Counted from the first letter of the stretch, positions 25,950 to 35,620 are shown. The stretch: DNA of 64,000 nucleotides from Acidimicrobiaceae bacterium (GCA_009845995.1 VXYK01000035.1:132948-196947), one strand, 5' to 3'. Made by a program: numbers and translations. Notes: a model not told the origin generated them from the sequence alone.

Positions 25950-27125
25950 CTATTCGCTTGTCGAGAAAGAGCCGCGGATGGCGGGTAGCGCGTCAGGGTC
26001 TCCCCAACAGTCAACGATGGTCATGGCCATGTTCAATGCACCGTCGATTACCGCTTGGTCTGCTGCCTCTGAGCGTGCATGGGTCTCAAAATCTGGTGTG
26101 TGAATAGCGGTGCCCCGTGGCGCAACTTTGATCATCGGATGGATCGACGGAACGGCATGACTGACGTTGCCCATGTCCGTACTGCCAACCACGATTCTCT
26201 TTTGGTCCTGGGGACTCACCACACGACCGTTTGCCGCCGAGTTGTTCACATAGAGGTTGAGCAGCGGCGTGTTGTCGATCATGTTGTAATACGGAGGATC
26301 CTTCCAAACACTGTGCATCTCGCAACAGGCCGCCGAGGCGCCGGCTTCAAGGCATGCCGTGAAACGCTCCTTGAGGCGTTGCAGACTGTCGATGTTGCCG
26401 GATCGTACGTACCATTGAGCGGCTGCTCGCGAAGGGACGATGTTGGGTTTCTCGCCGGCTTCGGTGAAGATGCCGTGGATACGTTCGTTGGGACGGATGT
26501 GCTGGCGCAACGCGGCCACGGCGTTGTAGCCCAGCACGGCAGCGTCGAGCGCGTTGCGACCCATGTGAGGGGCGGCGGCGGCATGAGATGCTTGGCCCTC
26601 ATAGGTTACGTCGACTGTGTGCACCGCTATGACCTGCATTTTCTCAATGTCGTGATCGGCAGGGTGCACCATCATCGCCGCGTCCACATCGTCGAAGGCC
26701 CCTCTACGGATCATGAACTCCTTGCCTCCGCCGCCTTCCTCGGCCGGAGTTCCGAGAATGGCCACCCGTCCGCCCAGAGCCTCCGCGACAGAAGCTGCGG
26801 CGAGGCCGGCACCGAGCCCCGCGGCCGCGATCACATTGTGACCACAGGCATGGCCGATGCCGGGAAGAGCGTCGTATTCACAGCACACCGCAATGGTGGG
26901 ACCGTCGGTCCCGACGCGGGCATCGAAAGCGGTCGACAAGTCGTACGCTCCGCGTTCAACAGAGAGGCCTTCGTCTTCTATCGCGGCGGTTAGAACCTCG
27001 TGAGCATGGTGTTCCTCGAAGCCGAGTTCGGGATTCGCGTGAAGCGAGTGCGAGATTTCCAGCAACTTCGGGGTCAGGCGTTCGACCTCGGAGCGGACTG
27101 TTTTCTTCGCCTCAATCACATCCAT
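25950..27125 (-). CDS. M20-family amidohydrolase
   Basis: A 391-residue zinc amidohydrolase/carboxypeptidase of the M20 (hippurate or aminobenzoyl-glutamate hydrolase-like) group. GIGHACGHNVIAAAG supplies Cys/His ligands, TPAEEGGGGK the Glu pair and MMVHPAD a His. The dimerisation domain runs from about residue 170 to 290. The substrate could be an N-acyl amino acid or dipeptide. Start supported by TAGAAT 6 nt before the ATG. Confidence 0.88.
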   Translation of the reverse strand: MDVIEAKKTVRSEVERLTPKLLEISHSLHANPELGFEEHHAHEVLTAAIEDEGLSVERGAYDLSTAFDARVGTDGPTIAVCCEYDALPGIGHACGHNVIAAAGLGAGLAAASVAEALGGRVAILGTPAEEGGGGKEFMIRRGAFDDVDAAMMVHPADHDIEKMQVIAVHTVDVTYEGQASHAAAAPHMGRNALDAAVLGYNAVAALRQHIRPNERIHGIFTEAGEKPNIVPSRAAAQWYVRSGNIDSLQRLKERFTACLEAGASAACCEMHSVWKDPPYYNMIDNTPLLNLYVNNSAANGRVVSPQDQKRIVVGSTDMGNVSHAVPSIHPMIKVAPRGTAIHTPDFETHARSEAADQAVIDGALNMAMTIVDCWGDPDALPAIRGSFSTSE

Positions 27126-27131
27126 CCGGCG

Positions 27132-27137
27132 ATTCTA
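27132..27137 (-). promoter_or_regulatory. -10 element, leaderless promoter of the M20-thyX-like pair
   Basis: On the minus strand TAGAAT, 6 nt, ATG at 27125. The hexamer is close to the sigma-70 consensus. Confidence 0.6.
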
Positions 27138-27195
27138 GAGGGGCTCGGCTACTCCAGCAGGCTTCAAGCGGCGAAATCTGACAGCGTCGGGTCCG

Positions 27196-27807
27196 TCAGA
27201 TCCAGATATCGAGGGCATCGGGTTCCACGCGGATGCTCAATGTCTCGGCCCTGTCGTGAGCGATTCCATCGAGAGTTATCGGCGTGGGGCGTTCAAGCTG
27301 CAGTTGCGCGGCTGCGCAGCGGCGAATCTTGATCTGGGGATGAGGTACGTGAGTGCCTGATCGCAGTCTGGAGCGGGCCTTCAGACGCTCGCTGAAGGTC
27401 GGGTTCGCTTCTATGAGATCCAGTCGTCCGTCGGAGGGGTGCGCTTTGGGCGCCACATTGAAGTCGCCGATGAAGGCGGCGTTGGCCGCGATCACGATCG
27501 GACCTCGCCACCAGGAACGACGCGCGATGAGATGGGAGACAAACCAGAAGATACGGCCGTCGAGCAGCGCCACACCCAGATCAATTCGCAGATGAGTCCC
27601 CTCCCCCGCCCGTAGCGACGCCTCGTTGTTGCGAACGCCCAGTGTCCGGGCTAGATCGCCGCCGACAAGACACAACGGCGGGGTGGGTTTGCGCGCTCGC
27701 CGAGGTCCGCTGATCACCTGGTTCGCTTCGGCATCGCTACTCACGAAGATCGCATCGTCGGGGACTGCTGCGGGTCTCCCCCAGTCTGAACCCCTGCGAA
27801 TGGTCAC
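27196..27807 (-). CDS. YegS/diacylglycerol-kinase C-terminal-domain protein
   Basis: 203 residues. GGDLARTLG, FIGDFNVAPKAHPSDGRLDLIE and SGTHVPHPQIKIRR match the C-terminal lipid-binding half of YegS/DagK-type lipid kinases. The N-terminal ATP-binding half with its GGDGT loop is absent. It could be a lipid-binding pseudo-kinase or part of a two-polypeptide kinase. The GTG start overlaps the tatC stop (GTGA). Confidence 0.7.
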   Translation of the reverse strand: MTIRRGSDWGRPAAVPDDAIFVSSDAEANQVISGPRRARKPTPPLCLVGGDLARTLGVRNNEASLRAGEGTHLRIDLGVALLDGRIFWFVSHLIARRSWWRGPIVIAANAAFIGDFNVAPKAHPSDGRLDLIEANPTFSERLKARSRLRSGTHVPHPQIKIRRCAAAQLQLERPTPITLDGIAHDRAETLSIRVEPDALDIWI

Positions 27808-28586
27808 TGCGATTCGGCCTTCTTTTTGGCTCTTCGATCTCGTATGCGGCCGAACAAGATCGCGAACTCATAGAAGAGATACATGGGCACAGACAGCACC
27901 GAGAGAGTGAATGGATCACCGCTTGGCGTTATCACCGCGACGAGGGCGACGATGCCGACAACCGCGTAGCGCCGAACCCCACGAAGCGATTCGTTTTCGA
28001 CGATGCCCAGCACTTGCAGAAAAATCAGCACTATCGGGAACTCGAAGCCGATCCCGAACGCGAGAATCATCTTGATGACAAACCCCAGATATTCGTTTGG
28101 CGCGTACCACTCAACGAGGTCTTCACCGCCCAGAGCAGACAGAAACTCAAGCGCCCGAGGAATGCTCCAGTAGGCCAACGCCGCTCCGGCGAAGAAGAGC
28201 GCTACACCACTGACCATGAAGGCGATCGCGAAACGCTTCTCGTGGGAGAACAGGCCGGGAGCCACGAAACGCCAGAGCTGCCACAGCAAAACCGGCATGG
28301 CCGCGATCAATCCTCCGTAACCCGCGACCGAGACGCGCACGCTGAAGGGTTCAAACGGGTTGCGAGCATAGAGCTGGCATCCGCTTCCGAACACTTCGGT
28401 TGCTGTTCGATCAGCTTCGGGGAGCGAGCGGCAATACGGCTCGAGCAGGAAATCAAGAATCCACGGGTAGGCAATCCAGCAAGCGACAGCGCCGACGGCA
28501 ATCGCAATGAGGGAGATGACGATACGACGACGGAGCTCAGTCAAGTGCTCCATCAAGGTCATGGACGACTCTGCTTTTGGACTCAT
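27804..28586 (-). CDS. tatC: Sec-independent translocase TatC
   Basis: A 260-residue inner-membrane protein with six transmembrane segments, the receptor for twin-arginine signal peptides. The conserved N-terminal MEHLTELRRRI and, after the third helix, FGIGFEFP are present. ATGA overlap with tatA upstream; the DAGK-like gene follows. Confidence 0.96.
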   Translation of the reverse strand: MSPKAESSMTLMEHLTELRRRIVISLIAIAVGAVACWIAYPWILDFLLEPYCRSLPEADRTATEVFGSGCQLYARNPFEPFSVRVSVAGYGGLIAAMPVLLWQLWRFVAPGLFSHEKRFAIAFMVSGVALFFAGAALAYWSIPRALEFLSALGGEDLVEWYAPNEYLGFVIKMILAFGIGFEFPIVLIFLQVLGIVENESLRGVRRYAVVGIVALVAVITPSGDPFTLSVLSVPMYLFYEFAILFGRIRDRRAKKKAESQ

Positions 28587-28948
28587 GAAGTAGAGGTTTG
28601 AGAATCAGGGGTTTCAGCAGCGGCTTCAGTTTCCGTTGAGCTGCCGCTGTCGATCTCGGCATCTGGTTCTGTTGGAGATTCCGCAGCGGAGTTCGTGTCT
28701 TTCGGGTTGGCAGGGTCGACTGCCGCAGCGGATGCTGTCACGCGTGCCCCTTTTGCGCGAGCTTCGGCCTCCACGACCGGGTCTTCTATTGCTTCGCGCA
28801 TCTCTCGCTGGAATCCGCTGGAAATTCGTTTCAGCTCACTGAGTGCCCGACCAACCTGGCGAGTGGCTTCGGGCAGTTTCTTCGGACCGAGCACAACCAA
28901 CGCCACCAACAATATGACGACCACTTCCATTCCAGCCAGGTTTCCCAT
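28583..28948 (-). CDS. tatA: Sec-independent translocase TatA/TatB family
   Basis: A 121-residue protein with one N-terminal membrane helix (EVVVILLVALVVLGPKKLPE), the GPKKLP hinge, an amphipathic helix and a long Ser/Thr/Glu-rich disordered tail. The hinge and length fit TatA or TatB; only one such gene is next to tatC. Its TAGGCT -10 element lies 6 nt upstream and overlaps the stop codon of the preceding gene. Confidence 0.93.
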   Translation of the reverse strand: MGNLAGMEVVVILLVALVVLGPKKLPEATRQVGRALSELKRISSGFQREMREAIEDPVVEAEARAKGARVTASAAAVDPANPKDTNSAAESPTEPDAEIDSGSSTETEAAAETPDSQTSTS

Positions 28949-28954
28949 GGACAG

Positions 28955-28960
28955 AGCCTA
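28955..28960 (-). promoter_or_regulatory. -10 element, leaderless promoter of tatAC
   Basis: On the minus strand TAGGCT, 6 nt, ATG at 28948. The first three bases are also the TAG stop of the upstream membrane-protein gene. Confidence 0.55.
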
Positions 28961-29206
28961 CCGATCGATGGATTGGCGACGCGGGCGGAGTCGGCGGATC
29001 CTCGTAACCTGGTCGAGTTCTGACGCTCTAGTGCTCAACTCGACGGTCAGATGCCGTAGATCGTCTTGAGCCACCGCTGCGGCGCGCGCCCGACGCATCG
29101 AGTGGCGCAACCGCGCCATCTCTTTAGAGACCAGTTGCAGCGAGACAGCAAGCACCACCAACGACACGACTACTGCGGTGGCCACCAGTATCAATGTCCA
29201 ACTCAT
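28958..29206 (-). CDS. small membrane protein with coiled coil
   Basis: 82 residues: one N-terminal hydrophobic helix (ILVATAVVVSLVVLAVSLQL) followed by a basic coiled-coil-like region, ending in Arg-rich residues. No family is recognised. The ATG at 29206 is chosen because TACGCT lies 6 nt upstream; an ATG at 29233 is the alternative. Its place directly before tatA suggests envelope function, by context only. Confidence 0.65.
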   Translation of the reverse strand: MSWTLILVATAVVVSLVVLAVSLQLVSKEMARLRHSMRRARAAAVAQDDLRHLTVELSTRASELDQVTRIRRLRPRRQSIDR

Positions 29207-29212
29207 GGTGCG

Positions 29213-29218
29213 AGCGTA
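29213..29218 (-). promoter_or_regulatory. -10 element, leaderless promoter of the small membrane protein
   Basis: On the minus strand TACGCT, 6 nt, ATG at 29206. Confidence 0.45.
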
Positions 29219-29267
29219 CCGCAGGGCCATCATCGTTTCTCAGTGGCCGCGCGCGCATACTGACACC

Positions 29268-29975
29268 ATGACGACGCGATATGCGCCCCTGCGAGGTCCG
29301 GCAATCCTGTTTGCGCATAGAGGCGCCAGGACCCTTGAGCGGGAGAACACGATCGCTGCGTTCAACCGAGCTGTGAGTCTGGGAGCCACCGGACTTGAAA
29401 CAGATGCGTGGCTCACCAACGACGGCGAGGTGGTACTGGATCATGACGGTTTCCACCGACGGTTCCCGCGAAAGTGGATCAAAGACACGAACCGAGCCGA
29501 CCTGAAAGCACACATCTGCACGCTGGTTGAGTTATACGAGTCGGTCGGCACTCACCTGCCCGTGAGCCTGGATCTCAAAGATCCGGCCGCCTTCGCTCCG
29601 ATCATCGAGATAGCGCGGGAATATCGAACCGAACAGCGGTTGTGGATCTGCCACCATGAGTTGGACCTGCTGGCGCAATGGCGCCGAGTCGCTCCCGATG
29701 TCCGCCTCGTCAACTCGACCGCCATGCAACGTTTGCCGAGTGGACCCGAGCGTCGCGCCGCCGAACTCAGTTCCGCTGGTATCGATGCTGTCAACCTGCG
29801 CCAGGGTGAATGGACAGCGGGATTGGTTGCACTCTTTCACCGATTCGAGGTGCTGGCCTTCGGTTGGGACGCGCAGTATGAGCGTCAATTGGCTTCTCTG
29901 ATGGACATTGGCATCGACGCGGTCTACAGCGACCACGTTGAGCGGATGGTGGCGGTAGCGGCGACGTTCGACTGA
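29268..29975 (+). CDS. glycerophosphodiester phosphodiesterase
   Basis: A 235-residue TIM-barrel GDPD. FAHRGA with ENT a few residues on gives the catalytic His and Glu; GLETDAWLTNDGEVVLDHD gives the metal-binding E-x-D and second His. There is no signal peptide, so it acts in the cytosol on glycerophosphodiesters. The ATG at 29268 is preferred over a longer frame that overlaps the divergent gene. Confidence 0.92.
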   Translation: MTTRYAPLRGPAILFAHRGARTLERENTIAAFNRAVSLGATGLETDAWLTNDGEVVLDHDGFHRRFPRKWIKDTNRADLKAHICTLVELYESVGTHLPVSLDLKDPAAFAPIIEIAREYRTEQRLWICHHELDLLAQWRRVAPDVRLVNSTAMQRLPSGPERRAAELSSAGIDAVNLRQGEWTAGLVALFHRFEVLAFGWDAQYERQLASLMDIGIDAVYSDHVERMVAVAATFD

Positions 29976-30002
29976 GGCGCCGCAACACCGGCCAACCGTT
30001 GC

Positions 30003-30734
30003 TCACAGGAAACCGATGTCACCGAGAGGCCAGAGTTTGATGAATGCTCGGCCAACGATTGAGTCGATCTCCACCGGACCGAAAGTACGGGAATCAGTGC
30101 TGCCCTCGCGATTGTCCCCCATCACGAACACCGTCCCTTCTGGGACCAGGCAATAATCAACCGAGGCAGGTTCGTTCGCGCAGTCCATCAACCGTCCGTT
30201 GACGAAGGTGCTGGGTCGGTCTACGTACGGTTCATCAAAGGTCTCGCCGTCGATCAGAACCTGGCCGTTCGAAAAGGAGATTGTCTCTCCCGGTAGAGCG
30301 ACTACCCGCTTGATGAAATCGTTGATGTCCCCTAGCGCATCGTCCGGCTTGGCGAAGACGATCACATCCCCGCGTTGAATATCACCGAAGCGATAGCTGA
30401 GTTTGTTGACCAGAACTCGGTCGTCCTTGTGGAGAGTGTCTTCCATGGAACTCGATGGAATGTAATACGCCTGAATGAGGAACATCCGGATCAACAGCGC
30501 CAATCCCAGAGCGCAAACAGCTACCAGGAGCCATTCCACCAACGTCCGGAGCAGTTCCTGTGCACTGTCGGGCTTCGGGATCGAAACGTCCTCATCGCCC
30601 GAGTCGAGGTCGTCGTTCTCAGCGGCATTGTCCAGACCCGAATGATCTTTTGTGAATTGGGTCTGCTGCACAGGCGTAGTTCCCGAAACTGGTAAGCCAT
30701 CTGGTGAACTGGGCGAAACCCCAGGGGCACTCAC
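30003..30734 (-). CDS. lepB: signal peptidase I
   Basis: Membrane serine protease that removes Sec signal peptides. 243 residues: an acidic cytosolic N-terminus, one membrane helix (LLVAVCALGLALLIRMFLI), catalytic Ser in YIPSSSMEDTL, catalytic Lys in DFIKRVVALPGE and the GDNREGSTDSR box. The GTG at 30734 has TATCGT 7 nt upstream; a GTG at 30758 would add 8 residues. Confidence 0.95.
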   Translation of the reverse strand: MSAPGVSPSSPDGLPVSGTTPVQQTQFTKDHSGLDNAAENDDLDSGDEDVSIPKPDSAQELLRTLVEWLLVAVCALGLALLIRMFLIQAYYIPSSSMEDTLHKDDRVLVNKLSYRFGDIQRGDVIVFAKPDDALGDINDFIKRVVALPGETISFSNGQVLIDGETFDEPYVDRPSTFVNGRLMDCANEPASVDYCLVPEGTVFVMGDNREGSTDSRTFGPVEIDSIVGRAFIKLWPLGDIGFL

Positions 30735-30741
30735 CAACAAG

Positions 30742-30747
30742 ACGATA
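30742..30747 (-). promoter_or_regulatory. -10 element, leaderless promoter of lepB
   Basis: On the minus strand TATCGT, 7 nt, GTG at 30734. Confidence 0.45.
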
Positions 30748-30793
30748 CCGCCGGGCACGCCCGAAGGGGTGGTCCGTTCAAGAGCTGCCAGCG

Positions 30794-31759
30794 CTATCGG
30801 TAGCGTTCCAAGACCCTGTTCGCCGCGTTTGACACGAGACCCGCTGACAGGGGCGGATCCACTGAAACGATCTCCCCCTTGGGACCGAGCCGCAACATCA
30901 ACCGTTCAAGCCAACCAGCGGCGGACACTGCCATGGTCACGACGAACCGGCCCTGCGAGTCGGTTTCGACCGATTCGGTCGGGTACTGCTCAGTTACCCA
31001 AGCAGCGTCGGGATGGAGTCGCAGACGCACTCTCGGATCGTCGCCGTGAGGGGTGAAGGACCCTCCCGAGTCGCTTGCTTGATGCTCCACAGACTCACCG
31101 GTCAGCCGCACTGAACGAATACGGTCGACGCGGAATATTCGCTCGTCAGTCGCTCGATGGCACCAGGCGTGAAGGTACCAGTTGCCGTTGTCGCTGAAAA
31201 TCCTCAGTGGTTCGACAATGCGTCGGGTGAGTTCGTCCCTCCCGTAGGTGTAGTACTCGATGTCAATCTTTTCCCCTCGGTTCAGCGCAGACCGCAATGG
31301 CGGCAGTGTCTCGGTCGGTGCGTGGCCGAGCCGCACCTCCACAGCTTGATCGGCTGCTTCGCCTAACGCCATGCCCAGCTTGGTGAGTGCACGCAACAAC
31401 GGGCTTGCAGCTTCGTCACCTTCGTCACCCGTAGCAAAGTCACCGCCGATCAGAGAATGTCCAGCGGTAAGCAACCGCGCCCCCTCGCCGGGAGTGAGAC
31501 GCAGTGGACGCGAAAACCAATCGGCGTAACGGATCTGCACCTCGTCATCGGAGATGTCGACTTCGATCATCGAGTCCGGGGTGAACGGATGAACTCCGAC
31601 GAAGAACACGACTCCGGTCAGATCTTCAACAAGCTGAGATCTCGGGTAGTCGAAGCGAGCCACTATTTCATCGAGTGGAGCCCCCTGTTGCTCGACGACC
31701 CAGGGAATCACAGCCAAAAGACGGATCATCCGTTCCGAGGCGGTCAGTCTGGGGTTCAT
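30794..31759 (-). CDS. pafC: WYL-domain regulator PafC
   Basis: A 321-residue regulator with an N-terminal winged helix and a WYL domain (about 150-240: IDIEYYTYGRDE, NGNWYLHAWCHRATDERIFRVDRI), then a WCX-like C-terminal extension. It is paired with the adjacent gene, as PafB/PafC are in mycobacteria, where the two form a complex that activates a LexA-independent DNA-damage response. Gene order pafA-pafB-pafC is conserved here, 13 nt from pafB. Confidence 0.85.
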   Translation of the reverse strand: MNPRLTASERMIRLLAVIPWVVEQQGAPLDEIVARFDYPRSQLVEDLTGVVFFVGVHPFTPDSMIEVDISDDEVQIRYADWFSRPLRLTPGEGARLLTAGHSLIGGDFATGDEGDEAASPLLRALTKLGMALGEAADQAVEVRLGHAPTETLPPLRSALNRGEKIDIEYYTYGRDELTRRIVEPLRIFSDNGNWYLHAWCHRATDERIFRVDRIRSVRLTGESVEHQASDSGGSFTPHGDDPRVRLRLHPDAAWVTEQYPTESVETDSQGRFVVTMAVSAAGWLERLMLRLGPKGEIVSVDPPLSAGLVSNAANRVLERYR

Positions 31760-31772
31760 GTGGGCGCGGGGT

Positions 31773-32669
31773 TCATGTGAGCGCCTCCAGCCAGGAGACG
31801 ATGTCTTCTCTAGCTTCTGGAGGATCGAGTACCTCAGCGTGCTCGAGGAAAGTGAGAATAAACGAACGGAACCCTTCGCGGTTGCGCACCTCGAAAGTGA
31901 CGACCGTTGTTTCGTCGTGCTGCGTCGAGTCCTCGCCGATCAGATGTTGGAGGTAGGCAGCCTGATCGGGGTCGACGGCTACCCGCACGGTTGTCGGGGT
32001 CTCGTCGCCGAGTTCCCAACCCCGCAAGCTGCTGGGATCCGTCGGCGTTCCCACGGGTTGAGTGGCGTTGTCGAGCAGTTCGATAGGGCCCGAGACCCGG
32101 TCCACCCGGTAGAGGCGCTGGTCCTCGCGCACTCGGTCCCAACCCGAGAGGTACCAGTGGCCCCGCGAAAACGACAGACGCCACGGCTCAACCGCGCGTT
32201 CGATGCCGGCGTAAGTGAATCCGACCGCCTGGCGATCAGCGGCTGCTGCGATCAAAGCCGCCAGGTTCTCGTCGAAGGGGACGTGACCGACCTCGGTTGC
32301 GTCGATGGCGCCGCTGGTCGTGCCGCCGAGCTTGTGCAGCCCTGTTTCACCGCCGTCAAGTCGAACAATGCTGGTTGCGAGGTGAAGCGCGGCCAATTCG
32401 TCCGGTTCGAGCCGAAGGTCGCGGCCCGCGTACTCCGAGCGCAGGATCCGGTAGCCGTCAACGGGCGGGTCGGCACCCGGGACGTTCTCGACTCGCAACG
32501 GTATGCCCATCTTGCGGAGGTCTTCTTTGTCACGCTCGAAGGTCCGTCGAAATGAGGCTTTGGCCTCCGGGTATCCACCGATCCGACGGCGCAGCTCGTC
32601 CGCGGAAAGTACCCGGTCGGCGTCGAGAAGAGCTGCGGTCAGGTTGAGGAGGCGTTCGAGCTTGTCCAT
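31773..32669 (-). CDS. pafB: WYL-domain regulator PafB
   Basis: A 298-residue regulator: winged helix (residues ~1-65, SFRRTFERDKEDLRKMGIPL) and WYL domain (~135-210, GFTYAGIERAVEPWRLSFSRGHWYLSGWD). It is the partner of the downstream pafC gene. It lies 18 nt after pafA, so the DNA-damage regulator is co-transcribed with the Pup ligase. Confidence 0.87.
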   Translation of the reverse strand: MDKLERLLNLTAALLDADRVLSADELRRRIGGYPEAKASFRRTFERDKEDLRKMGIPLRVENVPGADPPVDGYRILRSEYAGRDLRLEPDELAALHLATSIVRLDGGETGLHKLGGTTSGAIDATEVGHVPFDENLAALIAAAADRQAVGFTYAGIERAVEPWRLSFSRGHWYLSGWDRVREDQRLYRVDRVSGPIELLDNATQPVGTPTDPSSLRGWELGDETPTTVRVAVDPDQAAYLQHLIGEDSTQHDETTVVTFEVRNREGFRSFILTFLEHAEVLDPPEAREDIVSWLEALT

Positions 32670-32687
32670 TTTGTGCTGGGTTCTGTG

Positions 32688-34046
32688 TTACAACGAAGCG
32701 ATCAGTTTCTCGACCCGGTCGTCCTGGGCTTTGAAGGGGTCTTTGCACAGGACGGTGCGCTGAGCTTGATCGTTCAACTTCAGGTGCACCCAGTCGACCG
32801 TATAGTCCCGCCTCTGCTCCTTGGCTCGGCGGATGAACTCGCCACGAAGGCGTGCCCGTGTGGTCTCAGGCGGATTTTCGACTGCTTGGGAAATCTCTCG
32901 GTCGCCGACGATGCGTTCGACCATCCCCCGCCGTTGCATCCTGTAGTAGAGACCACGGTCGCGGTTCACATCGTGATATTGGAGATCAAGCAGCGCGACC
33001 TTGGCATCGGACAGCTCAAGGTTCTTGCGAGCGCGGTAGCCCTCGATCAGCTTGTATTTGATGACCCAATCAATCTCTCGGTCAAGCTTCAACGGATCGT
33101 TCTCGAGCCCCGACAGACAGTGTTCCCACATCTTGAGCGCCAGTTGCTCCTCGTCGCCGAGCTCGTGGTGTTCAGCAAAGCGCAATGCTCGTTGCAAGTA
33201 CTCGCTCTGGATGTCGAGCGCCGACACTTCGCGGCCGTTGGCAAGGCGGATGCGCCGTCGACAGGTCATGTCGTGACTGATTTCTCGGATAGCACGGATG
33301 GGGTTCTCCAGGGTCATGTCTCGTAGCACGACGTGTGGTTCCTCGAGCATCCGCAACATCAACGAACAGGCTCCGACCTTCAAAAAGGTCGTGTATTCGC
33401 TCATGTTCGAATCGCCGACGATCACATGGAGGCGACGGTACCGCTCGGCATCGGCATGTGGTTCATCTCGGGTGTTGATGATCGGACGCGAGCGTGTCGT
33501 TGCCGACGACACGCCCTCCCAGATGTGCTCAGCACGTTGGCTTACGCAATATCTGGCCCCGCGTGCCGTCTGCAGGATCTTCCCGGCGCCGGCGTAGATC
33601 TGACGGCTGACGAGAAACGGAATCAACACTTCGCTGTAGACGCTGAGATCGTCGTTGCGGGTAATGCAGTAGTTCTCGTGGCAGCCGTAGCTGTTGCCTG
33701 CCGAGTCGGTGTTGTTCTTGAACAGATAGATGTCCCCGTGGATGCCTTCTTCAGAGAGCCGTTCTTCGGCACTGGTCAGGAGCTGCTCGAGGATGCGCTC
33801 GCCGGCTTTGTCGTGGGCGGTGAGATCGCTGACCGAGTCACACTCAGGAGTGGCGTATTCGGGATGGCTGCCCACGTCAAGATAGAGGCGAGCACCATTG
33901 CCAAGAAAGACATTGCTAGAGCGTCCCCAAGAAACGACCCGCCGGAACAAGTAACGCGCCACCTCGTCGGGGCTGAGGCGTCGTTGGCCGCGCAGCGTGC
34001 AGGTCACTCCGTACTCGTTTTCGATTCCAAAGATTCGACGCTGCAC
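32688..34046 (-). CDS. pafA: Pup-protein ligase PafA
   Basis: Attaches Pup to substrate lysines through its C-terminal glutamate, using ATP. With the GTG at 34046 the protein is 452 residues and begins (M)[12 protein letters not shown], aligning with the mycobacterial start. Visible: G-I-E-x-E metal/ATP site, [15 protein letters not shown] with the catalytic Asp, [18 protein letters not shown], and [14 protein letters not shown] in the C-terminal domain. TAGGTT lies 7 nt upstream, so a TTG at 34055 is less likely. Confidence 0.97.
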   Translation of the reverse strand: MQRRIFGIENEYGVTCTLRGQRRLSPDEVARYLFRRVVSWGRSSNVFLGNGARLYLDVGSHPEYATPECDSVSDLTAHDKAGERILEQLLTSAEERLSEEGIHGDIYLFKNNTDSAGNSYGCHENYCITRNDDLSVYSEVLIPFLVSRQIYAGAGKILQTARGARYCVSQRAEHIWEGVSSATTRSRPIINTRDEPHADAERYRRLHVIVGDSNMSEYTTFLKVGACSLMLRMLEEPHVVLRDMTLENPIRAIREISHDMTCRRRIRLANGREVSALDIQSEYLQRALRFAEHHELGDEEQLALKMWEHCLSGLENDPLKLDREIDWVIKYKLIEGYRARKNLELSDAKVALLDLQYHDVNRDRGLYYRMQRRGMVERIVGDREISQAVENPPETTRARLRGEFIRRAKEQRRDYTVDWVHLKLNDQAQRTVLCKDPFKAQDDRVEKLIASL

Positions 34047-34053
34047 GTCGAAC

Positions 34054-34059
34054 AACCTA
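34054..34059 (-). promoter_or_regulatory. -10 element, leaderless promoter of pafABC
   Basis: On the minus strand TAGGTT, 7 nt, GTG at 34046. It lies in the 38-bp gap after prcA, so pafA can be transcribed apart from the proteasome core. Confidence 0.55.
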
Positions 34060-34084
34060 GACCCCCGCCGACGCCGTTGGTAGA

Positions 34085-34765
34085 TCAGTCGCTGATAAGG
34101 CGCGCAACCTCGGGATCATCAAGACGCCGAAATGCTCGCCGGCCGGTGCCTCGTTGCAGCACCGCGATTTCCAATTCAGCAGGGGTCAACGAACGGTCCG
34201 GACCGCTGAGAGCAGATATAGCCCGGCGTAAACCGTCAGCGAGATCCGGCACACCGTCGAGTTCACCGAAGCGATCCGAAATCGTCTCGGTTTCGCCACC
34301 GAGCACAACTGACGTTTCCTCATCAACGACTGTTCCGTCGTAGAGGATATGGAACAGCTGATCGCCGTCGCCATCGTCCGCACCGATCTCAGCCACCAGA
34401 ATCTCTACCTCCATCGGTTTCATCTCGTGCGTGAAGATCTGTCCGAGAATCTGGGCGTATTGGTTGGCGAGGCTGCGCGCATCAACGTCCCCTCTGCTGA
34501 AGGCATATCCCTTCAGGTCGGCGTGGCGTACTCCGGCTATGCGCAGCTGATCGAACTCGTTGTATTTGCCTACTCCGGCGAAGGCAATCCGGTCGTAGAT
34601 TTCGCTCACCTTGCGCAGCGTCGAAGACTTGTTCTCTGCACAGATGGCGATTCCGTCGACAAAGCGGAAGGCTATGAGGCTGCGGCCTCGCGCGATGCCT
34701 TTGCGGGCGTAGTCGGCGCGGTCCTTCATTACCTGCTCGGGGGCTACGTAGAAGGGCATGTTCAT
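34085..34765 (-). CDS. prcA: 20S proteasome alpha subunit
   Basis: A 226-residue alpha subunit that forms the gating outer rings of the 20S core. [27 protein letters not shown] is the gate/H0 region, followed by the Ntn fold. It has no N-terminal catalytic Thr. The ATG overlaps the prcB stop (ATGA). Confidence 0.97.
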   Translation of the reverse strand: MNMPFYVAPEQVMKDRADYARKGIARGRSLIAFRFVDGIAICAENKSSTLRKVSEIYDRIAFAGVGKYNEFDQLRIAGVRHADLKGYAFSRGDVDARSLANQYAQILGQIFTHEMKPMEVEILVAEIGADDGDGDQLFHILYDGTVVDEETSVVLGGETETISDRFGELDGVPDLADGLRRAISALSGPDRSLTPAELEIAVLQRGTGRRAFRRLDDPEVARLISD

Positions 34766-35589
34766 GGCGAGTCTGCCTGCGTTCGGCGACGCTCAATGAG
34801 CGCGTTGGTACGTTCGGCCAGTTCGTCGTCCTCCAAGCGTTCGTAACCTTCGGCCGTGATCGTGGCGACGATCGGATAGATCCCCCGGACGGGATCAGGT
34901 CCGCCGGTTGCTGAGTCTTCGTCAGCCGCCTCGAACAGCGCGGCGATGGCCAGGTCGGTGACAGCTCCAGCGTCCATATTTGCGTGATAGCCGAGCTTCA
35001 AGACTGTTCCGGCGTGAAAACTGCCCGAACCCGTCGTGGCATGCTCGGTCTCTTCGTAGCGACCACCAGTCACGTCGTATTCAAAAAGACGGCCCTCGTC
35101 GAGTTTCACGTCGTAGCCGGCGAAGATCGGAACGACCACCAACCCCTGCATTGCGGCGGGCAGGTTGCTGCGGACCATCTGGCCGAGTTGGTTCGCTTTG
35201 CCCTCAAGACTCAATGCCTCGCCTTCAACCTTTTCGTAGTGCTCCAACTGGAGTTGAAACAGACGCACCATTTCAGCTGCGGGTCCAGCAGCGCCAGCGA
35301 TTGCGACGCCGCTGTGCCGATCAGCTGCGAAGACCTTCTCAATGCTGCGATGGCTGATCAGATTCCCAGAGGTCGCCCGGCGGTCGCCGGCGAGCAGCAC
35401 ACCTTCGGAGTAGCGCAGAGCGACGCAGGTCGTGCCGTGCCGAAAATCCGAGACCGGCACTTTCATCGGCGACGTGCTGTCCGAGGAGATGCTCTCAGGC
35501 GAGATCTGGTTCTCGAATCCGCTTCGCCGCAAGAGTTCCGCGAAGCTCGGACCGGGATCGTCGTGCGGTCGAAACAGCGGAAGGTTCAC
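34762..35589 (-). CDS. prcB: 20S proteasome beta subunit
   Basis: A catalytic subunit of 275 residues: a 52-residue propeptide, then the mature Thr nucleophile in HG/TTCVALRY (new residue 53), with GDRRAT supplying the catalytic Asp/Lys neighbourhood. The GTG at 35589 has GGAG 9 nt upstream. The frame remains open for 55 more codons, but these translate a dispersed repeat and are rejected. The repeat separates prcB from pup. Confidence 0.95.
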   Translation of the reverse strand: MNLPLFRPHDDPGPSFAELLRRSGFENQISPESISSDSTSPMKVPVSDFRHGTTCVALRYSEGVLLAGDRRATSGNLISHRSIEKVFAADRHSGVAIAGAAGPAAEMVRLFQLQLEHYEKVEGEALSLEGKANQLGQMVRSNLPAAMQGLVVVPIFAGYDVKLDEGRLFEYDVTGGRYEETEHATTGSGSFHAGTVLKLGYHANMDAGAVTDLAIAALFEAADEDSATGGPDPVRGIYPIVATITAEGYERLEDDELAERTNALIERRRTQADSP

Positions 35590-35620
35590 CTCGGACTTCT
35601 CCAGTTCGTCGAGTCGGCTC

